Origin: Coprinellus micaceus
Lineage: Eukaryota; Basidiomycota; Agaricomycetes; Agaricales; Psathyrellaceae
Direction of reading: 5' to 3'
DNA: 64,000 nt
Assembly: GCA_951394405.1 (NCBI GenBank)
Contig: OX596340.1
Location: 682,001 to 746,000, forward strand
Shown here piece by piece: positions 1-11,361 of the stretch (position 1 is its first letter; the number at the start of each line of letters is the position of its first letter). The notes under the pieces are model-generated. The model was not told where the DNA came from. It saw nothing but the letters and a program-made list of their open reading frames with translations, and made no database searches. A program made the translations under genes and the position numbers.

Positions 1-701
1 TATTCCATGTCCAACCCAATACCACAGTATGAGAACACCTGCATCTAATACCCACCTACAGATGCATCCCTCCTGGAGTCACCTATGCCAAGTTCACTAT
101 CTAAGACTCCACAACCTCCACCCGCTTTACAAGCCCAGTTAACCTCCCCCATCCATAAACCGACACAACGCTGGAGTTATCAGACCTTTAGTTTGATTGC
201 AATCAGACTCATGATAATCATACACAACAATATCCGTCAACACAACCTACTGCCTGTTCCAACAGTCCTGTGCAATTCACTCCTCCCTAATAACAGCCCT
301 GCCTCACCTCCCAACAGTATCCCTCTTTTTCTCGCCCTCATCTCACTTCTCAATATACTCCACCACACCACATCCTCCCAACCCTCTACACCTCTCCAGA
401 TGAAATCCTGCAAACTGCTGACATCTCCCTTTCTCTTCTTACTCAATCATACTATGCAATAGCTTGAGGAGTAGTGAGGTATGACCTGCTGTACCTCACT
501 GAACCTACCTGTCACTCATTCTTCACCACATCATATGTCTGTCTCAATCAACTCCAGGCCTTATATAAACCAGAGCCCATCCTATCCCTTACAATACACT
601 ACAGTATTGGCACAAAATGTCCAGAACATTCAAGCCCAACTCAAACTAATACCAGAAGACTCTGACATACACCACCAATACCCCTACCAAGGCCTCCAAG
701 G
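1..701. other. Unassigned repeat-like DNA at window start
   Basis: No gene is supported here. The plus strand has proline- and threonine-rich open frames with no recognisable domain. The composition matches the transposon-rich DNA that follows, so it is probably the flank or body of an element cut by the window edge. Confidence 0.3.
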
Positions 702-983
702 TTGTTTGAATCTCTTAAGCCTGTAATTTCTGCTCCCCTGCCTTTACTGCCCATCAAAAAGAACAATTCTGATGAAGACCAGGTTCTTCTACTCCTTCAG
801 GTCTTGGGCAGCACCAAAAATTCTGCTGTTGTGCAGAGGTGCACCATCATAGACAACTGTAGCAGCACACAGAACCGCAACTACAACAAAAATTGCACCA
901 ACTATGTCTGTGGAAAGCATTGCAAAGGGCTTGGTGGGTGCACTATTCACCACCTCAAGAATGGACCTATAAACAACCAATAG
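702..983 (+). pseudogene. Fragment of a Cys/His-rich module of TE-associated fungal ORFs
   Basis: The frame encodes a short cysteine-rich stretch ending CTNYVCGKHCKGLGGC followed by a histidine pair. Small modules of this form (paired cysteines, then GGC and His) recur, as I recall, in repetitive Agaricomycete ORFs whose function is unknown. The frame closes soon after and has no clear start, so this reads as one surviving exon or fragment. The zinc-binding role is inferred only from the Cys/His spacing. It could be a remnant accessory gene of the same element that carries the minus-strand transposase remnant next to it. Confidence 0.3.
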
Positions 984-1449
984 CACACTTTCTGAATGCA
1001 TCAAGAAGAGCTTTAACAACTGCTAGTGGGTATTTTGACCTAGTGACACAATGTAAGGTTTTTATTATGCAGATGTTAAGGGCAGAACTCACAATTCACC
1101 ACTCTGGACCATGTTGCACACAGCTAAAGTGTAGCCATGTTGACAGAGGCAGAGAAAGGTGCCAGTTTCATCAAACACTCCCCAGACTTTTGCTATTCCT
1201 GTTTCACTCATATTGGACCAACAAGTGGCACATGGGCTTTCCTCTTTTTGAGGCGGGGAGCCAGGATCTGCTGCTGGAGGGCTCAGCCTAGATTTGTTGG
1301 CTCTGTCCCTGCTGTAGCTCCTGGAAGTTGGTGGTTGAACTTATCAACAGCATCCTAGCTGATGTAAAGTGGGTTGTTCACTGTATGGTTGTCTGCATGA
1401 TCCATACTGTGGTTGCTGGATGATGGCCCTACATCCTGGGGTGCCAGGT

Positions 1450-1995
1450 CAAGGGACTGCTATAGAACTCTCTTCAAAGACTTGTTGCTGTCCAAGGTAG
1501 TTAGGATATTAAATAATAGTTTCTTCTTATCTGTAAGACAGTAGGTGCATGCTGAACACGTGTTGCACCTTGCCCACAAGCCCGTTCATTGGAGAGCGCC
1601 CATCACTTTCTGGTCAACCTCATCCCACAGTTGAAGATATACATTGTAGTATATTGAAAAAATCTGCTGCAGGGATGATCAAAAGGAGCTGCCATAAAGA
1701 TCACAGAGGGTCTTGACAAACAGCTCAATGGCAAGGTGGGGGCATCAAAGATGGGTTGTTCAATACATTTATAGTGCCCAGATAGACATGGCTTAGCAAG
1801 GTTTAAACAGAGCACTTGGAATTTTGACGTGAGGATCAACAGCTCTCTGGTAAGCCAAGGCTCCATGGTAATCTTGGCATTTGGAAACTCACTAAAGATG
1901 TCTAGCACCTGAACGACATAAAAACCCTTGCAAGCAGTGGATGGGCCAGGGGGACTATGGCATCTAACCCCTTTTCCCCAAGATTGTAAACCCAC
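1450..1995 (-). pseudogene. KDZ-type transposase remnant
   Basis: Read on the minus strand, the segment around 1600 to 1490 gives CNTCSACTYC, a charged KKK stretch, then LTTLDSNKSLKRV. KDZ (Kyakuja-Dileera-Zisupton) transposases have a cysteine-rich block followed by a conserved 'DGN.SLKRV' motif, which this resembles. The preceding open frame (1603-1995) contains FYVVQVLDIF and FPNAKITMEPWLTREL, resembling the region upstream of that motif. In-frame stops (for example just after SLKRV) and frame changes show it is inactive. KDZ elements are common in basidiomycete genomes. The family call rests on motif memory, not a search. Confidence 0.5.
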
Positions 1996-2139
1996 TTCAT
2001 ATATGACTTACACAGCTCTGGCATCTGCCCCTCCAATCCATCAATACATTTCTGGAGCTGGTCTCAGCATGTTCATGTTTTCTCATATCGGCGTCTATGG
2101 AAGGAATAAGCATGCCAGGCTGGTATACAAATGAGAATA

Positions 2140-2880
2140 GATTCAGCATACTTTGATTTCTACACCCAAGTCACCAAAGCTGGCTGGGAGCTGGGCTGGG
2201 CTGGCGTCCAGCTCAGCTAAAATCACATCAGCTCAGCTCAGCTCCGATCTGGGGCATCCCCAGCTGAGCTGAGCTAGTCCCAGCTAAGCTTAGAGTCACC
2301 CAGGTGATACAGGAAGCTGAGCTGCTCCCACAGTAGGGGCTCAGCTCAAGCATGCAGAGCTCAGCTCAGGTACCAGTTCTTCCTATTGTACCAGGCTATT
2401 GAGCTGAGCTCACACACAGGTGAGCTCAGCTTGGGTGTTACAGTCACACTGTGACAGATGTGACTACTGTGTGACACAACAAACAATGACAAATATGACA
2501 AACAAGCAACTGATGGTGTTACACATACATAAATAGATATGGTGCCATGCAGATCATGATGTTATATATGCCAAACTGTCAATGACATCATGCAGATCTG
2601 AGATTGAAATGAGACTCATTTAGATGAGACTATTCAAAATCACATGCCTGATATCAGAGTCAATTCTTGGCTAATAAGAATAATTTTGGTATCATTAGAA
2701 AGCCCTTGTCAATGTCTATTTGGGGGTGTTTGTTGCAATGTTAACTTTGGCTCTCACAGATGCCAAATGGTGGATTTCAAAATTCCACACTTTGCAAGGA
2801 CACAGTTTAGGTTATTTTGGCACACAATGTGATGTGCAATTATGAGGGTATGTACTAGTGCATGACTACATGTAACACAC
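2140..2880. repeat. AGCTCAGCT-rich repeat block, probably a non-autonomous element
   Basis: Positions about 2186-2430 are packed with near-palindromic words (AGCTCAGCT and AGCTGAGCT) in both orientations, then copies of a TGTGACA word. Downstream, 2620-2710 has an ATTTAGATGAGAC stretch and a GGTATCATTAGAAAGCCC stretch, which resembles the inner edge of the long inverted arms at 5500-5582 and 6767-6850. It therefore looks like a relative of those foldback-like elements with a different subterminal repeat. I could not find matching terminal inverted repeats, so its ends are approximate. No coding potential is seen. Confidence 0.45.
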
Positions 2881-3901
2881 TGGGCCTCAGAAGTATTTGG
2901 ATCCCAGCTGGCAGATCAATGTGGTCCGGTGTGTCTTTTTGTGTGCCAGTGTTTGCTAGCTCATCTGCACCGTCATTTCCAGGGTCTCCACTGTGCCCCT
3001 TGACCTTCCTTATCCATACTTCCAAGTTCCCCTCGCTTCAGAGCATCTTGCCCACAACCACTTTTACAGTTTCGGCGTTTGCCACCCCCGCAAAGCCCTT
3101 GTCAAACCACTCCTTTGCGAGCTTGGTCACGACGTCGATGGTGTACTGCAAGTTGCTCACAATCATTATCCCATCATCCTCCCTGTGGTTCTGTATAGCT
3201 TTCATAACTGCTACCATTTCCCCCGTGTTATTGGACTGGGGGAGCCTTGGGTGTATCCTAATTGATTCATTTCTAGGGTCGCCGTCGCTGTACCAGAGGC
3301 CACTCCCACAGACCGCATTTTGTGTTCCATTCGCCATGCACAATCCGTCGGTATGGACTTCTGGGCCAATGTCCCTTAGTTCGTCATCTCCCTGCCTTGG
3401 GTTCCCTACTGGCCATGGCATTTCTTCACCATCATCTTCATCCATGAAGATTTGCACCAAGAGGCTGGGGTGGTGTGGGGGGGTGGCCATCTTCACTGCT
3501 TTCACCCACATACTGTCCTCAGGTGCGCCCTCCTGTGGGTCTCTGTATTTGGGGCTCATTGGATGCCACATTTCCACTATGTTCTCCATTTTCTTTTTGG
3601 CATTTGCCCTGCACTGTGGGGGGTGCTTACACCCCATGTTCCTGTCTCTTCTGCATTTCACGCATGTGCAGTTTAGGCGCCTCACGCACCCTGTTGAGCC
3701 CCTGTTAGCATGCCTGAGCATTTCTCCTGTCGTCTTAATCTTGTGGGTGTGATGTTGGCATTTTCCCCATTTGTTGTTGTATATTGAGATGAGTCTGTCT
3801 TTGTTACCAATGTGGTACCAGTAGGGCATAGCCTCCCGGAGCTCCCTGCTCAGTCCTGTCAGCACTACCCTAGTGTTGTATTTGTATGCGACCTTAACCA
3901 T
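2880..3901 (-). pseudogene. LINE ORF2 C-terminus: ribonuclease H domain
   Basis: The frame 3901-3038 holds an RNase H fold: VHTDG near 3345 (first catalytic Asp), NTGEMVAVMKAI (catalytic Glu), then IVSNLQYTI where the family normally has an Asp. After a stop at about 3038 the frame continues with KGHSGDPGNDGADELANTG, the conserved His/Asp end of the domain. A cysteine cluster lies upstream (NCTCVKCRRDRNMGC). The Asp-to-Asn change and the stop both argue for loss of activity. RNase H would degrade the RNA strand during target-primed reverse transcription. Confidence 0.75.
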
Positions 3902-4078
3902 TCATTGTAGACTCTTTGGTAGTGCCCGCGCATTGATGTTCACCCTCCAGCTTTGGGTGAACGGGTTTACCAGGAAATCGGGTTCAATATTAGTGTATCT
4001 CTTCACTGCGGCCTTTGCCAGGAGTTTGTCTGCCAGATGGCACCATGTGGGTCATAGGTGTGGTGGGAGAAGGTACGT

Positions 4079-4893
4079 TCACAGTCGTACTATTTCAATC
4101 GCTTCATCCCTCACATCAATATTGAGCACTGCCAGTCCACCCTCTTCAGTGGGTGACTGTAGTGTCTCAATATTGATTGTGTTCCATTTCATCTCCCCCC
4201 CTTTCACCCAGATGAAGTCGTCGAGCATATTTTTTATTTTCTTAGTCACCTCATCCAGCATTCCCTGGACTCAGGCTGCGTATTGTGTATAGCCACCAAC
4301 CATTGTGTTGTAGGCTATCTTCCTTCCTTGCAATGTGGGTCAGTCTTGGTCCCACCTGTCTAGGGTTTTAGTTATTTTGGCAACAATCGGTTGGCCATAT
4401 TCCTTCTTCGCTGATTCCATATCCGTACCAGGCACCAAGGATTTGGACTGGTTCACCTTCCCTTACTATTTTCATGTTGTCGGGTATTCCTATCCCTTCG
4501 TTACTCAGTCTTCTCCCTGCTCGCACTCTATCTTGGTACTCTCGTGTGCCAGTTGGGATTATCATGGTCTTATTTATATTGAACTTCACCCCAGATGCCC
4601 TGCACCATCCAGTTAGGATGTCCAGGAGGGTTCCGAAGTTGTTCTTCTCGTCTAGGAAGACAGTGGTATCATCTGCGAACAGATTACACATGATTTGTTC
4701 CCTCAGCCCTTTGTATTTCATGCCCCTAAGGTTGGACTTACGAATTGCTGTTGCCAGGGACTCTATTGCCAGGTCAAATAGCAGGCACGAGAGTGGGTCT
4801 CCTTGCCATACCCCTCATGCTATTCTGATCCTCCTCCCCTTCACTCCATTCAGGATTATAGATGTCTCCGCGCCAGTGTACAGGTGCTGGATC
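4079..4893 (-). pseudogene. LINE ORF2: reverse transcriptase, 3' half
   Basis: Directly left of the 2.56-kb insertion the minus strand reads TIQHLYTGAETSIILNGVKG, the finger/palm region of a LINE reverse transcriptase. Then come GDPLSCLLF and LFADDTTVF (the catalytic Y/FADD box, about 4660-4690). LNGVKG is followed by an in-frame stop near 4815, and the segment 4079-4370 needs frame changes and has further stops. It pairs with the 5' half at 7463-8484. The enzyme would copy element RNA at a nicked genomic target; this copy cannot. Confidence 0.75.
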
Positions 4894-5228
4894 CACCTCA
4901 GTCACATGGATGTGGGTATCTGTAAGGTATGCACTTTGTACCAGAGTGGGTGCCTTAGAAGGTGACCTCCCCTGGATTGATCCAGGCCTGGACCTGTGGA
5001 TCCTGGACTGGATCCTGGATGGCCTGGTCCATTTTGGGTCCAGTCCAGTCCATTGGTTGGCTGGATTCTTGTCTGGACAGAACCATGCTGGACTGGATTA
5101 GTGTGACATGTCACACTCTGGACTTCTGTCCAGCCAAAAGTCCAGACCAGGGGCTGGATCTATCCACCCCTTTTTGGACCAGGTCCAGCTTTAAATAGCC
5201 AGGGGGTGTCTGACCTAATGCCATCAGT

Positions 5229-5465
5229 GACATCATGGCTGTCAGGCACAGGTACCAGATTTGATGGCAGATAACCTTGCCATCAAATGACATCATAGAT
5301 CTCAGGAACAGGTACCAGATTTGATGGGACATAATCTGTCCATAAAATGACATCACAGATCTCAGGAACAGATCCCAGATTTGATGGCAGATAGCTTTGC
5401 CATCAAATAATGTCACAGATCTCAGGAACAGGTACCAGATTTGATGGACAGCTTATGTCCATCAA
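5229..5465. repeat. Four ~60-bp tandem units, each with a hairpin (left arm)
   Basis: Units begin near GACATCA(C/T)AGATCTCAGG and each ends with a self-complementary stretch of the form ATTTGATGG...CCATCAAAT around a short, variable loop. The loops differ between units while the stems are kept. The same array, inverted, is at 6884-7120. Open frames through these units are translations of the repeat, not genes. Confidence 0.8.
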
Positions 5466-6883
5466 ATGACATCACTTATGTCATGACATCACACTCATTT
5501 AGATAAGGGAAAGCAGGACTCGTGGCCCTCTATCTCTGTCAGTTCTTATCCGATAGGGAAGCTCTGGGTACCATTAGAAAGCATTTCTTTAGGGCTTTTC
5601 AAATTTGTTCATGGTGTGGGAATTCACTGTTTCCACCCATGGCAGAATGTGTTTTAGCTTCAAATCTGTGTTTTCTGTCATGTGTTGTGTAATTTACCAG
5701 AGATTAACAGCCATATGGGGTGGGTTTCAGGCCACAGAATAAGGTAACACATTATATACACTAATCCTGGGGTCCTTATGACCCATTCTTCCATTGTCCA
5801 GCCATAGTATGCCACAATTGAGTATAACACACAAGTTGTATGATCTTTGAGCTGTGCTGTGTAGACGAGAGAAAATATGTTTTATGAGCTATACTGGAAG
5901 TTGTATAGACTGAATGGAGTGGGAAGATGAAGTAATAACACCACAATCTGCAAGCAGCATAGAGTACACTTGTCCCAAACAAAGCAGGTGAGTTCCTATT
6001 GTTTGGCTATTTATGGCAGCTGTGAATGTTCCCACGCCATATAAAATATTAAAATAGAAATAGAATCTAATTCTGAGGAGAATAAAAAAGACCCCAAGGG
6101 AAACGGATCACACACTCAAAAGATATAGAAGAAACTGTTGTTTTGCAACAAGACATTCTAAAAATGCTATGAGCAACTACTCAAAGCCAGTCAAAATGTG
6201 GTGCTCCTTCCATATCTCTGCAACCCGTGGTCTGTTTTCCTTCAGGTTTTTTGTTTTGTGCTCTAATTATAATTCCAATTCTATTTCGCATAAGTGGCAA
6301 CTTTCCCACAGCTGCCTTCATGATGATTTGGCATGCATACTGCCATCACCACCACAATTGTGCTTCTTTCTTTGTATTGTGCTTCCAGTTTTAAAGTGTG
6401 GAGGAAAATTACACCATGGTATAGTGTATAGGCACTCTACCCATCATGTATATGGCCCATATCTTCCAGAAGCATCCTGTATTGCTGGTAATTTTGATAC
6501 TACCACAACAATTGTGTAAGTAATGAACAATTCGGGCTTTTGGGATTGATTAAGAGGATTTGGAGAGGTATTATGCTATTAATTTGGTAGTGCTTGCTGG
6601 TGTCTTCAAGTTCCACAAAACAATTGGGCTAAAAATTGTATATTAAGGGCAAAAGCTGAGCTTGCAAACTGGCCATCTGAAGATATTTTAATACTTTGTG
6701 CTATTATGGTGTAGAAAGTGATAGGGTTGGCAAGGGGTTTGTGGATATGGATAGTATCAAATTAGGGCTTTCTAATGGTACCCAGAGCTTCCCTATCGGA
6801 TAAGAACTGACAGAGATAGAGGGCCACGAGTCCTGCTTTCCCTTATCTAAATGAGTGTGATGTCATGACATAAGTGATGTCAT

Positions 6884-7120
6884 TTGATGGACATAAGCTG
6901 TCCATCAAATCTGGTACCTGTTCCTGAGATCTGTGACATTATTTGATGGCAAAGCTATCTGCCATCAAATCTGGGATCTGTTCCTGAGATCTGTGATGTC
7001 ATTTTATGGACAGATTATGTCCCATCAAATCTGGTACCTGTTCCTGAGATCTATGATGTCATTTGATGGCAAGGTTATCTGCCATCAAATCTGGTACCTG
7101 TGCCTGACAGCCATGATGTC
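6884..7120. repeat. Four ~60-bp hairpin units (right arm, inverted copy)
   Basis: This is the mirror image of the array in the left arm. Related single or partial units also occur at 11640-11700 and 14725-14885, tying those segments to the same element family. Confidence 0.8.
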
Positions 7121-7455
7121 ACTGATGGCATTAGGTCAGACACCCCCTGGCTATTTAAAGCTGGACCTGGTCCAAAAAGGGGTGGATAGATCCAGCCCCT
7201 GGTCTGGACTTTTGGCTGGACAGAAGTCCAGAGTGTGACATGTCACACTAATCCAGTCCAGCATGGTTCTGTCCAGACAAGAATCCAGCCAACCAATGGA
7301 CTGGACTGGACCCAAAATGGACCAGGCCATCCAGGATCCAGTCCAGGATCCACAGGTCCAGGCCTGGATCAATCCAGGGGAGGTCACCTTCTAAGGCACC
7401 CACTCTGGTACAAAGTGCATACCTTACAGATACCCACATCCATGTGACTGAGGTG

Positions 7456-8484
7456 CTGGATCGTGGATATGTAGGACTCTGGTATTCCGAATTTTGTGAG
7501 CGTTGCCCACAGGAAGTCGTGGCGTATTTTATCATAGGCTTTTTCTTGGTCGAGGCATACAATTGCTCCTCATTTGTCGTCTGCCTCACCCGTCTCGAGG
7601 ACTAGCCAGATCAGCTCTGTTTGGTCAAATATTGACCAGTTTCTTATGAACCCCACTTGATCGGGGTGGACAAGTTTGTGTATTACTTTGGCCAGTCTAT
7701 CCAACTTAAGCCTTGTGAGTATTTTGTAGTCTGTATTCAGGACTGTTATGGGGCGGTAGTTACTGATTTCGGACTTGTCCCCCTTCTTGTGGATAGGGCA
7801 CATCCATCCTTCAGTGAAGTCTGTCCCAGCCACCACACCATGTGTTCAGATATCGTTGAATAGCTCTTTGAGGATCCACACCAGGTTCGCCTTTTTGGCT
7901 CCCTCGTCTTCCCCTTTTTTCATGGCCCTTTTATGTTCTTTTATAAGGTGCTTCCAGATTTTGACTGGGATTCTGTCCAGCCCTGCAGCCTTCCCACTCA
8001 CTGTGTTCATTACTGCAGTGGCAGCCTCCCCTTCCATTATCATTCGATCCAAGTCAGCCGATTCTTGGGTGTCTAGTTTGGGTTCAAGAAGCTTGAGCAT
8101 CTCCGTCATTTTCCTCTTGTGGTCTTTGTCACTGAGGTCATGCTCATATTCGTTTTGGAGGTCCTTGTGGTACTTCGTTGCCACCTCCACTATTTGCTGT
8201 GTTACCGTCTTGTATTGAGGCGAATTTGAGTTTGGGACCTTGAGCCGGTGGATTGTATCTCTCAGCTTTTTGTCCTTGTGGGCGTCATAGTCATACTTTG
8301 TCCCTCTTTCTGCAACTGCGAGGATTTTTGCGTTGATTGCTGTGTTGATTGCCTCCATTGTACGTTGGTGTTGGGATATGTAGAGGTTATTTAGGTTTGT
8401 CCTAGCCTCCTCCAGCAGTGCCTCAGCATCATCATCTCCCTCTGCTTCCTGCATCAGGAGGGCTTCGTGTCGTGCCTCCCACAT
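7456..8484 (-). pseudogene. LINE ORF2: linker and reverse transcriptase, 5' half
   Basis: Reading down from 8484, a charged helical linker is followed by VMNTVSGKAAGLDRIPVKIW, the LINE 'GpDgip' motif. After a stop near 7845 come GWMCPIHKKGD and NYRPITVLNTDYKIL (RT blocks 1-2), then HPDQVGFIRNWSI. After a second stop near 7570 comes the DQEKAYDKI block, a catalytic Asp motif, leading to the insertion at 7455. The stops show decay. It joins the 3' half at 4893 once the inserted element is ignored. Confidence 0.75.
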
Positions 8485-8595
8485 TTGGATAGTTTTCTCA
8501 CGGATCGTTCTCCATTTGTTCAGGAAACATTTCGATTCTTTTAGGAGCTCTTCTTTGTATGTCTTCCATAGGGTCTGTATATTCTCCCCTTCTGT

Positions 8596-10030
8596 TCATT
8601 CACCCCTTGTCAGGTCCTTAATTTTTCGTTCTAGATCTTTTGTCATGTCATTTATTTTGTTCATGATTTCAGGGTAGTTGACTACTATACTCACTATTGA
8701 GCTTCTTCCAGGTCTGATGTATGGGGTACCTTTTTGTGTGATGACGACTGATACAACGTCGTGGTCTGTCTTGATGCCCAAGGTCTCGATTGCCCATTCG
8801 TCGCACCATTTCAGGTTCGGGCCTTTGACATATATTCTGTCCAGCCATGTGTGTGACCGTTCATTCTGTCCAGCCGTGTGTGTGACCGTTGAGGTCGTTT
8901 TCATGGTGGGGTTTGCTTCCCTCCACCCGTCATAAAGGTCTCCTGCCAATCGCATCCCCATGAATGCTGTCCTTACTGATTCTGTCTCACTCTGCTGGGG
9001 TCGCCTGTCCATGGTTCCATTCTCTACCATGTTCAGGTCCCCTAGGAGGATGTCTACATGACCCAGCTGCCGTGACGTCCCTTTTATCTCGTTCCAGAAG
9101 TGTGCATTGTTGCTGTCGTCGCCAGATGGGGCATATACAGCCATTACTCTGAGCTCCCTATCACCCGTCCATTTAATTGTGGCGACCATGGCTCGTCCCT
9201 GTTCGACTATCTCAGTTTCTACTTCCTGCCACTGCGTGTTCCTCTTATTTGTGAGAATAGCGACTCCCCCCCTTTCACTCGGGTTTTGGGGGTCAGGGCT
9301 ACAAACTATCTCGAAGGTCTTATATAGCCTTCTGATCTCTTTGACTTTAGCTTCCATCAGGTGAGTTTCTTGCACTGCGAGTATATTTATGCTCTTTGTC
9401 CTCATGTAAGGCTGAGCACGAGTCACCCGTGGGTATTGCACGTGATTTATTGCGGACCGAATAGCCGCTTAAATTCTGCACCCAATGAAAGAAAAATTGT
9501 GCAAAACGGTTCAGAATTGACTGAGCTACACTCTTGCAAAGTTTCAGGCTGCTACCTTTACCCAATGTGGCAGGGCATCCCATTCTTTTAGAAAACCCGT
9601 ACACAAGTCAAAACAAGGCTATTTTCGGACTCGTTGGCCCCTAACGTGGCGAGTTTTTGATGGATTTGAACCAAACTTGAAAAATACATAGATAATTCAT
9701 TTTTGCACCGATTTACATGATTTTGGTACCAAAATGTTCGGAAAATTCGTGGCAATCACCTGACTCATAAATACCCACGGATCGACTTGTGCTCAGCCTT
9801 ATCCTCATGAGGTGGCTTATGGATGACCATTTCGAGTTCAGTCCAGTTGTGATCCCACCTTCTCTGATATTCAGGGTTGCAATGTGTAGTGCTGCTCGTG
9901 ACTTTTTCTGTCCCAGGCGTTTGCCCAGGTTCACATTTGCGTTTGTATTTGCTGCAGGTTGTATATTTTCAGCAGTCCCCTCCCCTGTTTCTCTGTGGGC
10001 TCCCTCTCCCAATGGTTGGTTCAGGTCCAC
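8596..10030 (-). pseudogene. LINE ORF2 N-terminus: AP-type endonuclease, split by a MITE
   Basis: Beginning near 10030 the frame gives HIATLNIREGGIT. It is interrupted at 9801-9407 by a 395-bp element and resumes with ILAVQETHL (catalytic Glu). It continues through RGGVAIL, VYAPSGDDS, LLGDLNMVEN (GDxN), TWLDRIYV and TDHDVVSV (the [S/T]DH catalytic pair). These are the ordered motifs of apurinic-type endonucleases that nick the target for LINE insertion. If the inserted element and one target duplication are ignored, the frame runs on without a shift, so this domain may be the least decayed part. Confidence 0.8.
9407..9801. mobile_element. 395-bp hAT-like MITE with 8-bp target duplication
   Basis: The ends are TAAGGCTGAGCAC and its inverse, and are flanked by TCCTCATG at 9399-9406 and 9802-9809. 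The inverted ends continue with a CCCGTGGGTA-like word. The element sits inside the LINE endonuclease coding region. It has no coding capacity. TIR form and 8-bp duplication fit the hAT superfamily. Confidence 0.85.
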
Positions 10031-10275
10031 ATTGTGGTTGGGATTACCTACACCATCTATGAATGCAGTGCGAGCAGGATTCGCCTGTGTGGTGTTTGCA
10101 CTGGCTTGTGTTGTAGGTCCAGCTCCACTGTCCCAGCCCCCATGTTCAGTGGCCAGGTTCTCGTAGATCCCTTCTCTTTGTCTGTACCCCCCAGGGTCAT
10201 CATCGGATTCACGGTTGACATCCTTTACCCTGTTCCCTCTGACTCTGGGGTTTCAATTATTCCATACCTTGTTTG

Positions 10276-11361
10276 AGTACTTTACACTCCCCCATTTGTT
10301 CTGCAGGATTCCAGTGGACTTCCAGTGGACTTCCAATGGACATTCTGGACATCTACTGGACTTTTCACCCAATTTCACCCAATTTTTGTCCACTGGCAGT
10401 CCAGTTGAGGTCAAATTGTGTCCAGTTGCTGTCCAGTACCACCCAAACAATAGGCCATTAGACATCCACTGGCAGCATGGTCCACTGGATGTCCAAGAGG
10501 ACTACTAGACCATCCAGGATGGACTTCCACTGGACATCTTTTTGACTACCCTGGTAGCCCAACTGGGGGGGCACCTGGACAAAAGAGTGGGCATGGGAAA
10601 TTGTGGCTGTGCTATTTTGACATATGATACCATTCTGTCACATTAATTCCGGAAAAATCAGGAAAATTACTGAAAGAATTCCCATCATTCTTGTTTAGGG
10701 GGTGTGATGTCATAATCATCATGACAAATTTGACATGTGATCTCATTCAATCACATCAAATGTGGAAAAATTGGAAAAAATACTGAAAAAAATACTATCT
10801 TACTTGTTTAGGAGATATAACATCATATCTATTTTGATTTGATATAAGGGCCTATTTAAAATATGAAGATCTGGTGTGAATGGTAAAAGTTGGTACTGTA
10901 CTTGCATTCAGGGTGTCTGATATGACGTGTTATAACAACTGATGACAACTGTGGGAAAATCGAATGAACCCAAACTTTCAGATCATCATTTCTTACAGTG
11001 AGACCAACAAGTGGCTTATGCCAAGTTTGTATTCAGATCATATTAAAACTAATGCTTTCTTTATCCACTAGATCCACTAGAGGTATTGTGGACATCCAGT
11101 AGCCTAACCCATTGGCAACTGGGTAGACTTTTACTGAACATCTGCTGGACATCCACTAGATGTCCATTATCCTACTGGACATTGACTGGATTTCCACTGG
11201 ACATCCACAAGACTGAGTACATTCTGTACTGGAATCCACTGGACATCCACTGGACATCCAGTCATAATTCAGTAAAATGGCTGGAAGTTCACTGGACATC
11301 CACTGGCCTACTGGAAGCCCACTGGAATCCTGCAGGACTTATGGGGGAGTGTAAAGTACAG
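10276..11361. mobile_element. 1.09-kb TIR element with CCAGTGGACAT subterminal repeats
   Basis: The ends carry GTACTTTACACTCCCCCAT and its inverse (near 11344-11360), flanked by CCTTGTTTG at 10267-10275 and 11362-11370. Inside each end the inverse match extends through a CTGCAGGATTCCAGTGG-like stretch. The subterminal zones (10310-10545 and 11080-11330) are packed with CCACTGGACATCCA words in both orientations. The centre is AT-rich and non-coding. A 9-bp (or 8-bp) duplication fits Mutator- or hAT-type elements; I cannot decide. It lies in the LINE just upstream of the ORF2 start. Confidence 0.8.

Larger units (their letters stand above)
4894..7455. mobile_element. Foldback-like TIR element with 689-bp arms, inserted in the LINE
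   Basis: The ends are inverted copies beginning CACCTCAGTCACATGG. The arms 4894-5582 and 6767-7455 are both 689 bp and read as the same sequence in opposite orientation over every part I compared. The target site GCTGGATC is present on both sides (ending at 4893; about 7455-7462), a duplication of 7-8 bp as expected for hAT-type elements. Removing the element rejoins the LINE reverse transcriptase frame. The 1184-bp centre (5583-6766) has no ORF longer than 116 codons and no transposase I can recognise, so it is probably non-autonomous. Near-identical arms suggest recent insertion or conversion between arms. Confidence 0.85.

Noticed and set aside
5111..5416. A 101-codon open frame with four near-identical segments, repeated at 6933-7238
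   Set aside because: It is the translation of the ~60-bp hairpin repeat units in the two arms of a foldback-like element; identity at both places follows from the inverted repeat.
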